Source: Alteromonas mediterranea DE (GTDB lineage: Bacteria; Pseudomonadota; Gammaproteobacteria; Enterobacterales; Alteromonadaceae). Taken from it: DNA of 21,581 bases. Location of the stretch: contig NC_011138.3 of the NCBI RefSeq assembly GCF_000020585.3, forward strand, positions 3,081,613-3,103,193, in the 5' to 3' direction. The notes under the pieces were generated by a model. That model saw nothing but the letters and a program-made list of their open reading frames with translations. It made no database searches and was not told the DNA's origin. Below are positions 1 to 8,925 of this stretch, one piece after another (the stretch's first letter is position 1; each line of letters opens with the position of its first letter). Both the position numbers and the translations under genes were made by a program.

Positions 1-62
1 ATTTACCGTAGGGTAAACGACAAAGCCATAATTCAACCATAATGAGTGTAGGATGATCTCTT

Positions 63-695
63 ATGTTCTGTTTTAAAAAACGAATAGCTAGCTGCGTAAT
101 ACTTCCACTATTTTGCTTGTACGGATGCAGTAACACTGGGGTCTTGCCTGAAGCAACCACCCGCGCATCTTTGACTACAGACGTCAACGATTACCAATAC
201 TTGATAGGTCCAGGAGATAGATTAAACATTTTTGTTTGGCGCAACCCCGAGTTATCAGCACAGGTTGTAGTTCGCCCCGATGGGAAAGTTACCACCTCAC
301 TCGTTGAAGATTTAGATGTGGCAGGAAGAACACCCACAATGCTTGCTAGAGAAATTGAAGACGTTTTATCAACGTTTGTAAACTCTCCTCGCGTAACAGT
401 AAGTGTGGGTAATTTTTCAGGGCCGTTAAGCGAACAGGTTCGTGTTATAGGTGAAGCAGCTCAACCGCGAGCGGTTAATTACACTGAGCATATGACGTTA
501 CTCGACCTTATGATATCCGTTGGAGGTCTCACAAACTTTGCCGATGGTAATGATGCAAAACTTATCCGCGTAATAAATGGCGAAAAGAAAGTTTTCGAAT
601 TGAATATCGACGACTTAATTCGCGATGGTGATATAAAGGAAAACGTCGATATGCTTCCTGGCGATATTGTAATTATTCCGGAAGCGTGGTTTTAA
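63..695 (+). CDS. Polysaccharide export lipoprotein, Wza/XrtA-associated type
   Basis: Outer-membrane polysaccharide export protein, predicted to form or line the exit channel for an exopolysaccharide. The 210-residue product starts with a lipoprotein signal: basic KKR, a hydrophobic stretch and a lipobox LYGC with Cys22. A Poly_export domain follows (about residues 45-118, with YLIGPGDRLNIFVW and the RPDGK turn), then an SLBB-like segment (about 125-200). It is much shorter than E. coli Wza (about 380 residues) and lacks the C-terminal transmembrane helix region, as in the short export proteins of exosortase-A (PEP-CTERM) clusters. AGGA lies about 10 bases before the ATG. It is the first of four co-directional genes, 18 bases before the chain-length gene, so co-transcription is likely. 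The family call is strong; the XrtA subtype is inferred mainly from its neighbours. Confidence 0.88.
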   Translation: MFCFKKRIASCVILPLFCLYGCSNTGVLPEATTRASLTTDVNDYQYLIGPGDRLNIFVWRNPELSAQVVVRPDGKVTTSLVEDLDVAGRTPTMLAREIEDVLSTFVNSPRVTVSVGNFSGPLSEQVRVIGEAAQPRAVNYTEHMTLLDLMISVGGLTNFADGNDAKLIRVINGEKKVFELNIDDLIRDGDIKENVDMLPGDIVIIPEAWF

Positions 696-713
696 GGATT
701 AGATGTAGTAGTA

Positions 714-2273
714 ATGCAAGAATTACAATCACTCTTTATATTAGGATCTGATTACCTTAAAGGGATTTGGATCAAAAAACGCTATGTCATTATTTGCAGT
801 TGGCTTATCTGCCCAGCTGGTTTTTTATACGTCGCTAATCAGCCTGATTATTATGCGTCTAGCGCAACCGTTCATGTCGACACTCGCTCTATGTTACAAC
901 CCTTGCTCCGCGGGTTAGCCATCCAGACCAACAAGGCTCAGGAGATTAGGTTGATGGCAAAAACATTTTTCACACCTGAAAATGTCGCGAAAATCGCAAG
1001 AAATTCAGATCTTGACTTAACCACAAAATCCGATGCGCAATTTGATTCCCTTGTTAATAGACTGAAAAATCAGATTCAGCTAAGAAGCACCTCTAGGGAT
1101 AATATTTATAGGATCTCTTACAATAACAGAAATCCGGCAGTGGCGCACCGTGTCGTGCAGGAAACTCTTAACCTTTTTGTAGAGGGAGCTCTCGGGGACA
1201 ATAGACGAAATTCCGATAATGCAGAGCGATTTATTGACAATGAAATTGCGGAATATGAAAACCGTCTCATGGAGTCTGAACAGCGGCTTGCGGATTTCAA
1301 AAGGAATTACGCTGATATATTGCCTGTTCAGGGGTCTTTCTACTCTCGTTTAGCGAACGAGAAAAGTCGGCTTTCTACAATAGAGCTAGAAATAAAGCAA
1401 ACAAAGAAAAAGCTAGAAGCCTTTTCCAAGCAACTCGCTAATGCAAAAACTCAGCTTTCAAGTGGCAATTCGGAAAACTCCGGCCTGTCTACGCGCTACG
1501 ACTCTAGAATTCGAAGTCTAGAGCAAAAACTTGATGAACTTTCTTTAAGATTCACCGAGCAGCACCCCGATGTAATTGAAACTAAAGCGCTAATTGAAGC
1601 ACTAGAGACGCGTCGTTCGGAAGAAATTAAAGCATTAGTTCGGGAGTCAGGCGAAGAGCCAGTGCAACTAAATGCACTCAGTAGAGACCTGAGCTTAGAG
1701 ATGTCGAAACTAGAAAGCCAACTTGCTTCGCAATTAGTTCAGCGAGACGATATTGCTTCACGTATTTTAGAGCTCCAGTCTAAAATAGATCTTGTGCCAC
1801 AGATAGAAGCGGAATCGACAGCGCTTAATCGTGACTATGGTATTCTAAAATCCAAATACAACTCACTTTTGGCACGTAAAGAGTCTGCGGAACTAGCGAA
1901 AAGAGCAGAGTTAAGCGGCGAAGATATACAATTCAAAATTTTACAACCCCCAAAATTACCTACTAAACCTGCTGGACCCAAACGAATTATTCAATATGTA
2001 ATGGTCTTGTTTTTGGGATTTGCTTCTGGCTTGGGCGTAGCGTTTTTAATTAGTCAATTATCTCCAGTTCTGTTTCGAGCTTCGCAACTCAAATCGGTTA
2101 CCGATTGCCCTGTGTTAGGTGTGGTAGGCCACTTGGAAATAGACAAAGTAAAAGGACGCAACCGTATAAAAGTACTTGTTTTTTCTGTGTCAACGGGCCT
2201 TATACTTTTGATGTTTGCTACGGTTGTTGCGATTGACATAACAAATAAGTCGTTCTTACAGGGGTTATTTTAG
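714..2273 (+). CDS. XrtA-type polysaccharide chain-length determinant (Wzz family)
   Basis: Inner-membrane polysaccharide co-polymerase that sets chain length and couples polymerisation to export. The 519-residue product has an N-terminal membrane segment (about residues 22-41), a Wzz-type periplasmic region, long Glu/Lys/Gln-rich coiled-coil stretches (about 175-245, 260-305 and 325-400) and a second membrane segment around 425-448 after a Pro-rich KPAGP motif. A third hydrophobic helix lies near the C-terminus (about 486-506). There is no fused kinase domain; the kinase is the next gene. The stop codon overlaps that gene's GTG by one base (TAGTG), implying translational coupling. Length and architecture fit the exosortase-A chain-length family better than O-antigen Wzz (about 330 residues). 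An AAGGA lies rather far (about 14 bases) from the ATG. Confidence 0.87.
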   Translation: MQELQSLFILGSDYLKGIWIKKRYVIICSWLICPAGFLYVANQPDYYASSATVHVDTRSMLQPLLRGLAIQTNKAQEIRLMAKTFFTPENVAKIARNSDLDLTTKSDAQFDSLVNRLKNQIQLRSTSRDNIYRISYNNRNPAVAHRVVQETLNLFVEGALGDNRRNSDNAERFIDNEIAEYENRLMESEQRLADFKRNYADILPVQGSFYSRLANEKSRLSTIELEIKQTKKKLEAFSKQLANAKTQLSSGNSENSGLSTRYDSRIRSLEQKLDELSLRFTEQHPDVIETKALIEALETRRSEEIKALVRESGEEPVQLNALSRDLSLEMSKLESQLASQLVQRDDIASRILELQSKIDLVPQIEAESTALNRDYGILKSKYNSLLARKESAELAKRAELSGEDIQFKILQPPKLPTKPAGPKRIIQYVMVLFLGFASGLGVAFLISQLSPVLFRASQLKSVTDCPVLGVVGHLEIDKVKGRNRIKVLVFSVSTGLILLMFATVVAIDITNKSFLQGLF

Positions 2274-3172
2274 TGAAGAACACAATAGAAAAAGCGCTAC
2301 AAAAGCAAGCCGCACAAAAACAAACGGACCCAAAAAATAATTCTCCAGAGCCTGAGGTGAATGAAGTACCTGAACTCAATCAAAAGGTAGATTTGGCAAA
2401 AAAGGAAGGTTCAGAGCCATCTGGTATCAAGCAAAAACACAAATTCAAGCTCAATTTTGAACAGCTTGAAGAAAGAGGCTTTGTATCAACGACAGGTCAA
2501 CGAAAGCAAATTAATGAAGAGTATCGAGAGATAAAACGAAAGCTATTGGCAAACGCGTTCGGCCCAATCTCAAAGACGCTGAGTAATAGTAATGTCATTA
2601 TGGTGACCAGCGGTCGCCCTTCGGAAGGCAAAACATTCACTGCAGCAAACCTGGCGTTGAGTATCGCATCTGAGCAGGACAAAACCGTACTTCTAGTGGA
2701 CGCAGATGTGCTCAAGCCCAATGTGCTGCGAACTCTTGGCCTCGAGAGACGTAAAGGATTAATGGAGTATTTGATGGGCGAAGTCGAAGAAGTTTCAGAT
2801 GTTCTTTACCCTACAAATATAGATACACTTAAAATTATACCTGCAGGTAAATACGATCATAGAACCACTGAACTATTAGCTAGCCAAAGGATGCACGATA
2901 CGGTTGATGAATTTGCCAACCGTTATAAAGACCGCGTAGTGATTATTGATACGCCACCACTTATTGGCATCACCGAGTCGGCAGTGCTTGCTAATTTCGC
3001 TGGGCAAGCGGTGGTTGTTGTGGAGGAAGGCCGTTCGAAGTTAAATGATATAAAATTTTCAATTGAAAGGTTAAACCCTGAGATGGCTGTTGGTTTCGTT
3101 GTTAATAAGTCCATCGACAGTAGTTCGCTAAATGGATATTATGGATATTACTATGCCGAACGAAATGATTAG
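2273..3172 (+). CDS. XrtA-associated tyrosine autokinase (BY-kinase)
   Basis: Cytoplasmic bacterial tyrosine kinase, expected to work with the preceding co-polymerase and control exopolysaccharide assembly through cycles of autophosphorylation. The 299-residue product has a charged, low-complexity N-terminus (1-60), then a P-loop core: Walker A VTSGRPSEGKT (111-121), Walker A' LVDADVLKP (141-149) and Walker B VVIIDTPPL (222-230). The C-terminus has five tyrosines (289, 290, 292, 293, 294), the usual autophosphorylation cluster. It has no membrane segment, so activation presumably depends on the separate Wzz-like protein. The start is GTG, overlapping the previous stop by one base. The tyrosine-coding end also contains the possible start codons of the next gene, so the two overlap. 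The kinase call is firm; its target is not known from sequence. Confidence 0.9.
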   Translation: MKNTIEKALQKQAAQKQTDPKNNSPEPEVNEVPELNQKVDLAKKEGSEPSGIKQKHKFKLNFEQLEERGFVSTTGQRKQINEEYREIKRKLLANAFGPISKTLSNSNVIMVTSGRPSEGKTFTAANLALSIASEQDKTVLLVDADVLKPNVLRTLGLERRKGLMEYLMGEVEEVSDVLYPTNIDTLKIIPAGKYDHRTTELLASQRMHDTVDEFANRYKDRVVIIDTPPLIGITESAVLANFAGQAVVVVEEGRSKLNDIKFSIERLNPEMAVGFVVNKSIDSSSLNGYYGYYYAERND

Positions 3173-4877
3173 AAAGCATAAAATATCTGCGTGCCATGCA
3201 TCTTTTTTTATTTTAATTTCGTTAGCGAGCATACCTGTTGCTTCTGCATCAGAGACAAGAATAACGTCAAACATTACTGCAGACGCTATATACAGGGAAA
3301 GTGAAGACAATGAGATTCGCTCGGATGAAACCGTCGGTCAGTTAAATCCAACCCTGTCGATTAGCTATCAAAGCGCCCGTATAAATGCGTCGATTAATGC
3401 TCGTGCGACCTATCTTGAGCGGGATAACAGTGAAGCATTGAATACTCAGCGCAATACCTATGGTAGTTATAACTATAGCTCTCGGGCGGAAATAATTGAA
3501 AACTTGCTTTTTCTTAGTGTAGATGGCGGTTTTACTTACAGAGATGGAAATGCGTTAAACTTTTTAACATCTGACTTTATCAACAATTCCGACTCTCTTG
3601 TGAAGACCAGGACTAATAGTGTCGCCGCATCGATGCAAACACAAAAAAACCGAAAGTTTGTAGCTAATGGTACAGCGCGCTACTCACTTACCGAAACAGA
3701 TCAATCTGAGCAAGGAACTGATAGGCTGGAAGACAATAACTATTCCCTATCAGGCAATGCTCAAAGTAACGCTACAGAATATGGATTTATTTGGAATGTT
3801 TCAGGTAGTTACATAGAAACTGAACGCGGTGAAAGTTCGCAGAGCGATTTTATGACGCGAAATTACGTTGCCAATGCAGAGATCAATGTTATCGATGATT
3901 TTGGCGTCTTCGTTACAACACTTCATGATGCATATCAATACGAAAGTGAAAGTAACGGCGTGACTACTCAGGAATTTTACAGTTTTGGTGCAGGTATTAC
4001 TTACCGTCAAAATAACCAAAGGTTTTTGCGTGTAGCAATTAATAGACAAATTGATCCAGATATAAATGTAGAACTCGCCGATGACGAAGATATCAATGAG
4101 GATGATTATTTTCTAAGTAGCGAACTTCGCTGGGCTCTGTCTACAAGAAGTAATGTAAGCGCAAATTATACCCGTCGCTCAACAGGAAAAACGGGGCAAT
4201 TTTCTCTAAATTATAATACTCGGCGATTAAGGGCTCGAATAAACTATAATGATTCAGTCACTAGCTACTCTAGGCTGATATCTTCACCTGAGAGCTTAGG
4301 GTTGTTTGTCTGTCAACAAGGAAGTTCAGACATTTCATCGTGCTTTCAACCTGCAAGTTTAGATTACGATTTAAAGGCAGGAGAACAGTTTGTCGATTTT
4401 CTCGCTCCGAACTATGAAATATCAGAGGCTGTAATAAACAGAGAGTCTTTAATAGGGCAGGTCGGGCTACAAGGTCGTGTAACAAACTTGTCATTCAACA
4501 CTCGATATTCACTTGACTCTTCAGTGGATACTGGCCGTCAAACTCGAACAATGTCGTATGGAACAAGCTTATCCCACCGCCTAGGAGTAAGAACAAAACT
4601 TAACCTTTCTCTTACCTATGCAAAAGTTGAAAATAACTTAAAGAGTACTGTTGGACTTGACGGAGAGAGCGAAAACATCAACGGCTCCATAGTCTTTCAA
4701 CATACTTTTCGCTCCCCGTTATCGGCCAATTTTGGTTTCTATTATATAGAGCGTGATAATAATATCTTGATTGAAGAGGCAATAGGGCTAAAAGAGCGAC
4801 GCGTACAGCTATCTTTCACATATACGTTTGCGAATAGAAACGGAGCGCGCAACGCTAACAGCCAAAATAACAACTAA
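3153..4877 (+). CDS. PEP-CTERM/XrtA system-associated outer-membrane beta-barrel protein
   Basis: Predicted outer-membrane beta-barrel of the kind found beside the tyrosine kinase in exosortase-A EPS clusters (TIGR03016-like); its exact role in secretion is unknown. I chose the ATG at 3153. It gives 574 residues with a credible signal peptide: positive RKHK, a hydrophobic stretch and a VASAS cleavage region near residue 33. ATGs at 3132 and 3165 are also possible; all keep the hydrophobic core. The mature part is rich in Asn, Ser, Tyr, Thr and Arg, with alternating polar/aromatic strands (such as RARINYNDSVTSY and LNLSLTYAKVE), typical of barrels. Two cysteines lie in one loop (about residues 383-394). 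The N-terminus overlaps the kinase gene by about 20 bases, so it is very likely translated from the same mRNA. A shadow ORF lies in another frame. Confidence 0.78.
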   Translation: MPNEMIRKHKISACHASFFILISLASIPVASASETRITSNITADAIYRESEDNEIRSDETVGQLNPTLSISYQSARINASINARATYLERDNSEALNTQRNTYGSYNYSSRAEIIENLLFLSVDGGFTYRDGNALNFLTSDFINNSDSLVKTRTNSVAASMQTQKNRKFVANGTARYSLTETDQSEQGTDRLEDNNYSLSGNAQSNATEYGFIWNVSGSYIETERGESSQSDFMTRNYVANAEINVIDDFGVFVTTLHDAYQYESESNGVTTQEFYSFGAGITYRQNNQRFLRVAINRQIDPDINVELADDEDINEDDYFLSSELRWALSTRSNVSANYTRRSTGKTGQFSLNYNTRRLRARINYNDSVTSYSRLISSPESLGLFVCQQGSSDISSCFQPASLDYDLKAGEQFVDFLAPNYEISEAVINRESLIGQVGLQGRVTNLSFNTRYSLDSSVDTGRQTRTMSYGTSLSHRLGVRTKLNLSLTYAKVENNLKSTVGLDGESENINGSIVFQHTFRSPLSANFGFYYIERDNNILIEEAIGLKERRVQLSFTYTFANRNGARNANSQNNN

Positions 4878-4978
4878 ACAACGATAGGGTTTAAACACAA
4901 CCTTCTATGTAATTGACTATTTCTTTGGGAGTTAATATTGCGCAACATTGCTAACTTTGAGTGCCGAGCAGCTTTTAT

Positions 4979-6046
4979 TTACTGATCTTTCTTATCATCA
5001 CCCTTAAGCCGCACATACGTCTTAAACTTCTTCTTCATAAGTTTATCCACGTACTGCGTCATTTTTACTTTCTGCGAAATAGCGTCGTCTAGCGCGTCTA
5101 CGAGTTCTGCCAGCATATCCAAGTAGTATTTGGTATCGCGAATAACATTGCCTTTCGGTGTCATGATAGTTTGGCTCTCAGGATGATCGGCAAAGCCCAT
5201 ATGCTCGGTAACTTCCGCGCCGGTTTTATCAGGCTCGAACATTTCGGCTTTCACTTCTTCGATAACTTCGTTTACCGCATCGGCGTCGAAGCTCTCAAGC
5301 TCTTCAAGAAAACCATAAAGCATCACCCTATCCATAAGGGTATTAATTTTACGAGGTATACCGCGAGAGAACATGTGTATGCGTTCTAACGCTTCGTCGC
5401 TAAACAATGCCGACCCGTTCCACCCTGCATGATGTAAGCGGTACTCGATATATTCTTTACACTCTTCTAATGAAAGCGGTGCCAAATGACAAGACGCCAC
5501 GATACGCTGCCTAAACTGTTCCATATTTGGCGCACGTAATATAGGCTGAAGCTCTTCCTGCCCTAGCAAGAAACTTTGAATAAGCGGCTTACCGTTAAGC
5601 TGAAAGTTGCTCAACATTCTAAGCTCTTCAATTGTTTCTAGGGGAAGGTTTTGTGCCTCATCCACAAGCAGTAAAGCGCGGCGCCCTGCTTTGTTAAGGT
5701 CGTATAAAAATAGCTCAAGCGCTTTTAAAATATCGGCTTTAGAACGCCCTTCCGTAGGAATATCAAATTTAGACGCCACCATTTTCACCAGCTCATCGGG
5801 CGAGAGCTTCGGCGTTACAATTTGCGCAGCAGCAATATCGTCTTCAATTTCTTCAAGTAAACTGTTGGCTACGGTGGTTTTTCCCGTACCAATTCCACCA
5901 GTAATAACAATAAACCCCTCAGCCTGAGAAAGGCCATACTGCAAGTAGGACATGGCGCGCTTATGCCACTTACTGGCGAAGAAAAATTCAGGATCTGGGG
6001 TTAACTGAAACGGTTTCGAGTTTAGTCCATAATAACTTTCGTACAT
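4979..6046 (-). CDS. XrtA-associated AAA+ ATPase (ExeA/GspA-like)
   Basis: Cytoplasmic AAA+ ATPase of the ExeA/GspA type that accompanies exosortase-A polysaccharide clusters (TIGR03015-like). The reading frame is open to 6160, but the conserved family N-terminus MYESYYGLNSKPF starts at the ATG at 6046, giving 355 residues. Visible motifs are the GLNSKPFQLTPDPEF opening, Walker A GGIGTGKTT (50-58), Walker B LLLVDEAQ (125-132), an arginine-rich sensor region (FRQRIVASCHL) and SRGIPRKINTLMDR of the second AAA subdomain. The C-terminal tail is Lys-rich (KKKFKTYVRLKGDDKK). The ribosome site is weak. It lies on the opposite strand to the four EPS genes and converges on them with a 101-base gap, which is unusual because this gene normally follows the barrel gene in the same direction. 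The broken hldE lies 160 bases upstream on the same strand. Confidence 0.85.
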   Translation of the reverse strand: MYESYYGLNSKPFQLTPDPEFFFASKWHKRAMSYLQYGLSQAEGFIVITGGIGTGKTTVANSLLEEIEDDIAAAQIVTPKLSPDELVKMVASKFDIPTEGRSKADILKALELFLYDLNKAGRRALLLVDEAQNLPLETIEELRMLSNFQLNGKPLIQSFLLGQEELQPILRAPNMEQFRQRIVASCHLAPLSLEECKEYIEYRLHHAGWNGSALFSDEALERIHMFSRGIPRKINTLMDRVMLYGFLEELESFDADAVNEVIEEVKAEMFEPDKTGAEVTEHMGFADHPESQTIMTPKGNVIRDTKYYLDMLAELVDALDDAISQKVKMTQYVDKLMKKKFKTYVRLKGDDKKDQ

Positions 6047-6206
6047 GCAATTTACCGTTATTCCATTAAAGAATGTGCGTTCAAATAAACAAACGTAATA
6101 TTGGTTTGTATCAGCGCGCTGTTTTTGACCTATGTTGATTACACACATGGTAACCAACAACGCGCCGTTCTCGAAGTATTATCTCCGCTAATGTTTAAAC
6201 GAAGCG

Positions 6207-7636
6207 CTAGCGCAGTTTATTTTGAGTAATTCGCTCAATAATACCTGTTGTAGACACGCCGTCTTCAAACGTGAGTACTTTGACTTGGCCACCGTTTTCC
6301 ATGACTTCAGTGCCTCCCGCTATCTCTTCAATTGTATAATCGCCGCCTTTTACTAACACGTCTGGCAGTAAACGGGCTATAACACGCTGGGGGGTATCTT
6401 CCTCAAACGGAACCACCCAGTCTACGGCGCTCAAGCCTGCAAGCACTGCCATGCGGCGGTTAACATTATTTACCGGTCGGCCCGGACCTTTTAACTTCGT
6501 TACCGACTCATCGGTATTTACCGCAACAATTAGTCGGTCACCAAGTTGCGCCGCTTATTCTAGATAGGCAACGTGACCAGAGTGCAAAATATCAAAACAC
6601 CCGTTGGTCATCACCACACGCTCACCTCGCGCTTTCGTTGCCTTAAGGGCAATTTCTAGTTGGTCTTCTGTCATTACACCGCCATCAAGATGCACAGACT
6701 GCTCACCTAACGCCAAAGCCAGTTCAGTATTAGTGACGGCAGATGTGCCCAGCTTTCCAACCACTACACTTGCCGCTAAGTTAGCAAGCACGCAAGCCGC
6801 CTGAAGGGGCAAGTTACATGCAATCGCCACTGCCAACGTCGATACCACCGTATCGCCAGCGCCTGTAACATCGTAAACCTCTTTCGCCTTTGCTGGCAGG
6901 TGAAACTCGGTGTTATCGCCGTCAAATAAGGTCATGCCATCTTCTGAACGAGTAACCAACAGCGCGCTTAAATCTAACGTTTCTTTTAACGACAGTGCTT
7001 TTTCTACTAATACCTGCTCACTTTCTATTTCACCTACAATACCGCGAAGCTCATCCAAATTAGGAGTAACTAATGTGGCGCCAGCGTACTTACCAAAGTC
7101 GCTGCCTTTGGGGTCTACCACCACGCGCTTATTTTTGCTTCGCGCTTTTTCAATGAGTACTTCAGGGTTGCTCAGACAACCTTTTGCATAGTCACTTAGA
7201 ATAACGACATCCGCATCATCTAAGGCTAACTCGTATGCGTGCTCCAGTTCTGATTTATCAGTGTGAGCAAAGCTTTTTTCAAAATCTAAACGCAGTAGCT
7301 GCTGATTCCTGCTCATGACACGAAGTTTGGTGATGGTATCGAAGCCATCTACTGTAAAAACTGACAATCAATATCGTGAGTTTGCAAACGCTCTTTAAGA
7401 ATTTTTGCATTCTCGTCATCGCCACACATCCCCAGCAAGGTTACGTTTGCGCCCAATGTTGCTGCATTCACCGCAACATTCGCCGCTCCTCCAGCCCTAT
7501 CTTCAGAACCACTAACGTTTACCACAGGTACTGGCGCTTCTGGTGAGATTCGCCCAGCGCCACCGCTCCAGTAACGGTCTAACATCAGGTCGCCAACAAT
7601 AAGCACCTTCGCTTTAGTAAAATCTGGTAATATCAT
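6207..7636 (-). pseudogene. hldE: Broken hldE: heptose-7-phosphate kinase / heptose-1-phosphate adenylyltransferase
   Basis: HldE makes ADP-heptose for the LPS inner core: an N-terminal PfkB-type kinase and a C-terminal nucleotidyltransferase. The locus spans 1430 bases, one short of 477 codons, which matches the normal length. Three segments align in order. Residues 1-95 include [12 protein letters not shown] and [12 protein letters not shown] middle part includes TITKLRVMSRNQQ, YDVTGAGDTVV and the nucleotidyltransferase motif CFDILHSGH. The C-terminus includes LVKGGDY and [11 protein letters not shown]. Two lesions separate them. One base is missing around the T5 run at 7356-7360, which leads to TAG at 7349. 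An in-frame TAA lies at 6555-6557, about codon 361, just after HSGHVAYLE. The frame stays open and conserved after the TAA. The sequence is otherwise undecayed, so the lesions are very recent or are sequencing errors. In E. coli hldE lies next to glnE; here two genes separate them. Confidence 0.9.
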
Positions 7637-7658
7637 GCTGAGAATAACTTTTTAGATA

Positions 7659-8015
7659 TTGAAAACATTGGCACAGAGTATAACAGCCAAGGCAGGCAGT
7701 ACACACCAAGGAAGCATAAATACCCAATGGTACCTCTATTTAATAGAGAACAAACTTGGGCAACTTTATACAGGAATAACTACAGAACCAAAACGCCGTA
7801 TAGCGCAGCACAGAGGTGAATTAAAAGGCGGTGCGAAAGCGCTTAAAGGTAAATCGCCCTTGGTGTTTAGGGCGGTATTTGAGGTCGCAAACAAGTCTGA
7901 AGCGTCAAAACTTGAATACGCTGTGAAGAAAATGAGCCGCCTTCAAAAAGATAACATTATCAATAAAGGCCAGCTCAATGAATTGCCGTGTATAAAGTCG
8001 CAATTTGACGTGTGA
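7659..8015 (+). CDS. GIY-YIG nuclease-domain protein (YhbQ-like)
   Basis: Small single-domain GIY-YIG protein of 118 residues. Motifs are YLYLIE (25-30, the GIY strand), LYTGIT (36-41, the YIG position), RRIAQH (46-51, with the catalytic-type Arg) and the later Glu in KLEYAVKK (Glu86). Members of this group are predicted DNA endonucleases of uncertain role. The start is not clear: the frame opens with TTG at 7659, another TTG lies at 7668, and there is no in-frame ATG before the domain. A good AAGGAAG sits further in, before an ATA. The gene is divergent from hldE with only 22 bases between starts, so each promoter must overlap the other gene or lie in this gap. Its stop is 4 bases from the convergent DUF350 stop. 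Confidence 0.82.
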   Translation: MKTLAQSITAKAGSTHQGSINTQWYLYLIENKLGQLYTGITTEPKRRIAQHRGELKGGAKALKGKSPLVFRAVFEVANKSEASKLEYAVKKMSRLQKDNIINKGQLNELPCIKSQFDV

Positions 8016-8019
8016 GTCT

Positions 8020-8925
8020 CTACCCGCCCAATACGCCATTTATGATCATGGCATTACCAATGCTAAGCGTAAACCCTAGAGCTGCCACCCCTACATTGTG
8101 CTGCTGATCAACTTCTTGGCGGAAGTTCATACCAAACAAAATAATTTTTTTGCTGGCTAACACCAGTATATGAAGTGCGATTGCGAGTCCAACGCTAACA
8201 ATAAGCCAACCAGTTACATTGCTCACATACCCAGATGGGTTATAAACCAGTAGATTTTTAGCCGCCGACACGATCATTGCGGTGCCAAGCAAGTTGCCCG
8301 TATGTTCGATAGCAAGCGCTAACTGCCCTTTTTCAAGCGCCCCTTGGAAAGAGTCATTTTGGTTATCTCTTGCATATCTGAATTCTAAAATACGGGTCAT
8401 CACAAGCAGCATGGTAAGCACTACGGTAAAACCGGTAACAATCGCAATAAGTGCATTCATATCGCTACCGTCTACCCATACCATGATGTTACGTAAAACA
8501 ATGGCACTGGCGACTAAACTGGCAGCATCGACAAGCGCAACGCTTACGCTGCGTTCAGCTATCATTGCGTGAGTATCAACTTTGTTTAATACAAGTTTAT
8601 CGTGGGCGAAACGGCCAAATTTCACCAGCAAAATTCCCACGACCCCGAATGTCACCATGCCGATAGCGGCTTCTTTATAGCCTTGCCCAATATGCCGCCC
8701 CACTACGGAACTTAGTACAATGCACAGTGAAAGCATGCCTCCTGCAACACTAATACCAAAGGCAAAGTTGTCCTTAACACCCAACTCTTCTGTTACTGAA
8801 AACTGCCTAAATGCACCAGTAAGCCACTTCATAATCATTAGAAGCAGTAACGCTATTGCCACATCCATGGCAAGGTAAATTAATAGCTCTCGGGTTAGCG
8901 GTACTAGTTTTACTAAGGCTTCCAC
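8020..8925 (-). CDS. DUF350 family membrane protein, two repeats
   Basis: Integral inner-membrane protein of 301 residues with about eight hydrophobic helices, arranged as two similar four-helix halves as in DUF350 proteins (YjfL type). The second half repeats the pattern of glycine-containing helices (ALEKGQLALAIEHTGNLLGTA against VKDNFAFGISVAGGMLS). The function of the family is not known; no enzyme motif is visible. The frame is open to a GTG at 8949, but a strong AAGGAG lies 10 bases before the GTG at 8925, so the shorter start is preferred. The gene is divergent from glnE (291-base gap holding both promoters) and ends 4 bases from the GIY-YIG gene. Its partners YjfK or YjfM are not in the window. 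Confidence 0.82.
   Translation of the reverse strand: MEALVKLVPLTRELLIYLAMDVAIALLLLMIMKWLTGAFRQFSVTEELGVKDNFAFGISVAGGMLSLCIVLSSVVGRHIGQGYKEAAIGMVTFGVVGILLVKFGRFAHDKLVLNKVDTHAMIAERSVSVALVDAASLVASAIVLRNIMVWVDGSDMNALIAIVTGFTVVLTMLLVMTRILEFRYARDNQNDSFQGALEKGQLALAIEHTGNLLGTAMIVSAAKNLLVYNPSGYVSNVTGWLIVSVGLAIALHILVLASKKIILFGMNFRQEVDQQHNVGVAALGFTLSIGNAMIINGVLGG

Noticed and set aside
4878..4978. Possible terminator in the convergent gap between barrel gene and ATPase
   Set aside because: Only a 6-bp stem with a G-U pair (AGGGTT/AACCTT) and no T-run on either strand.
6209..6218. Perfect palindrome GCGCTAGCGC at the hldE stop
   Set aside because: It has no loop and no T-tract and overlaps the last codons of hldE; could be chance.
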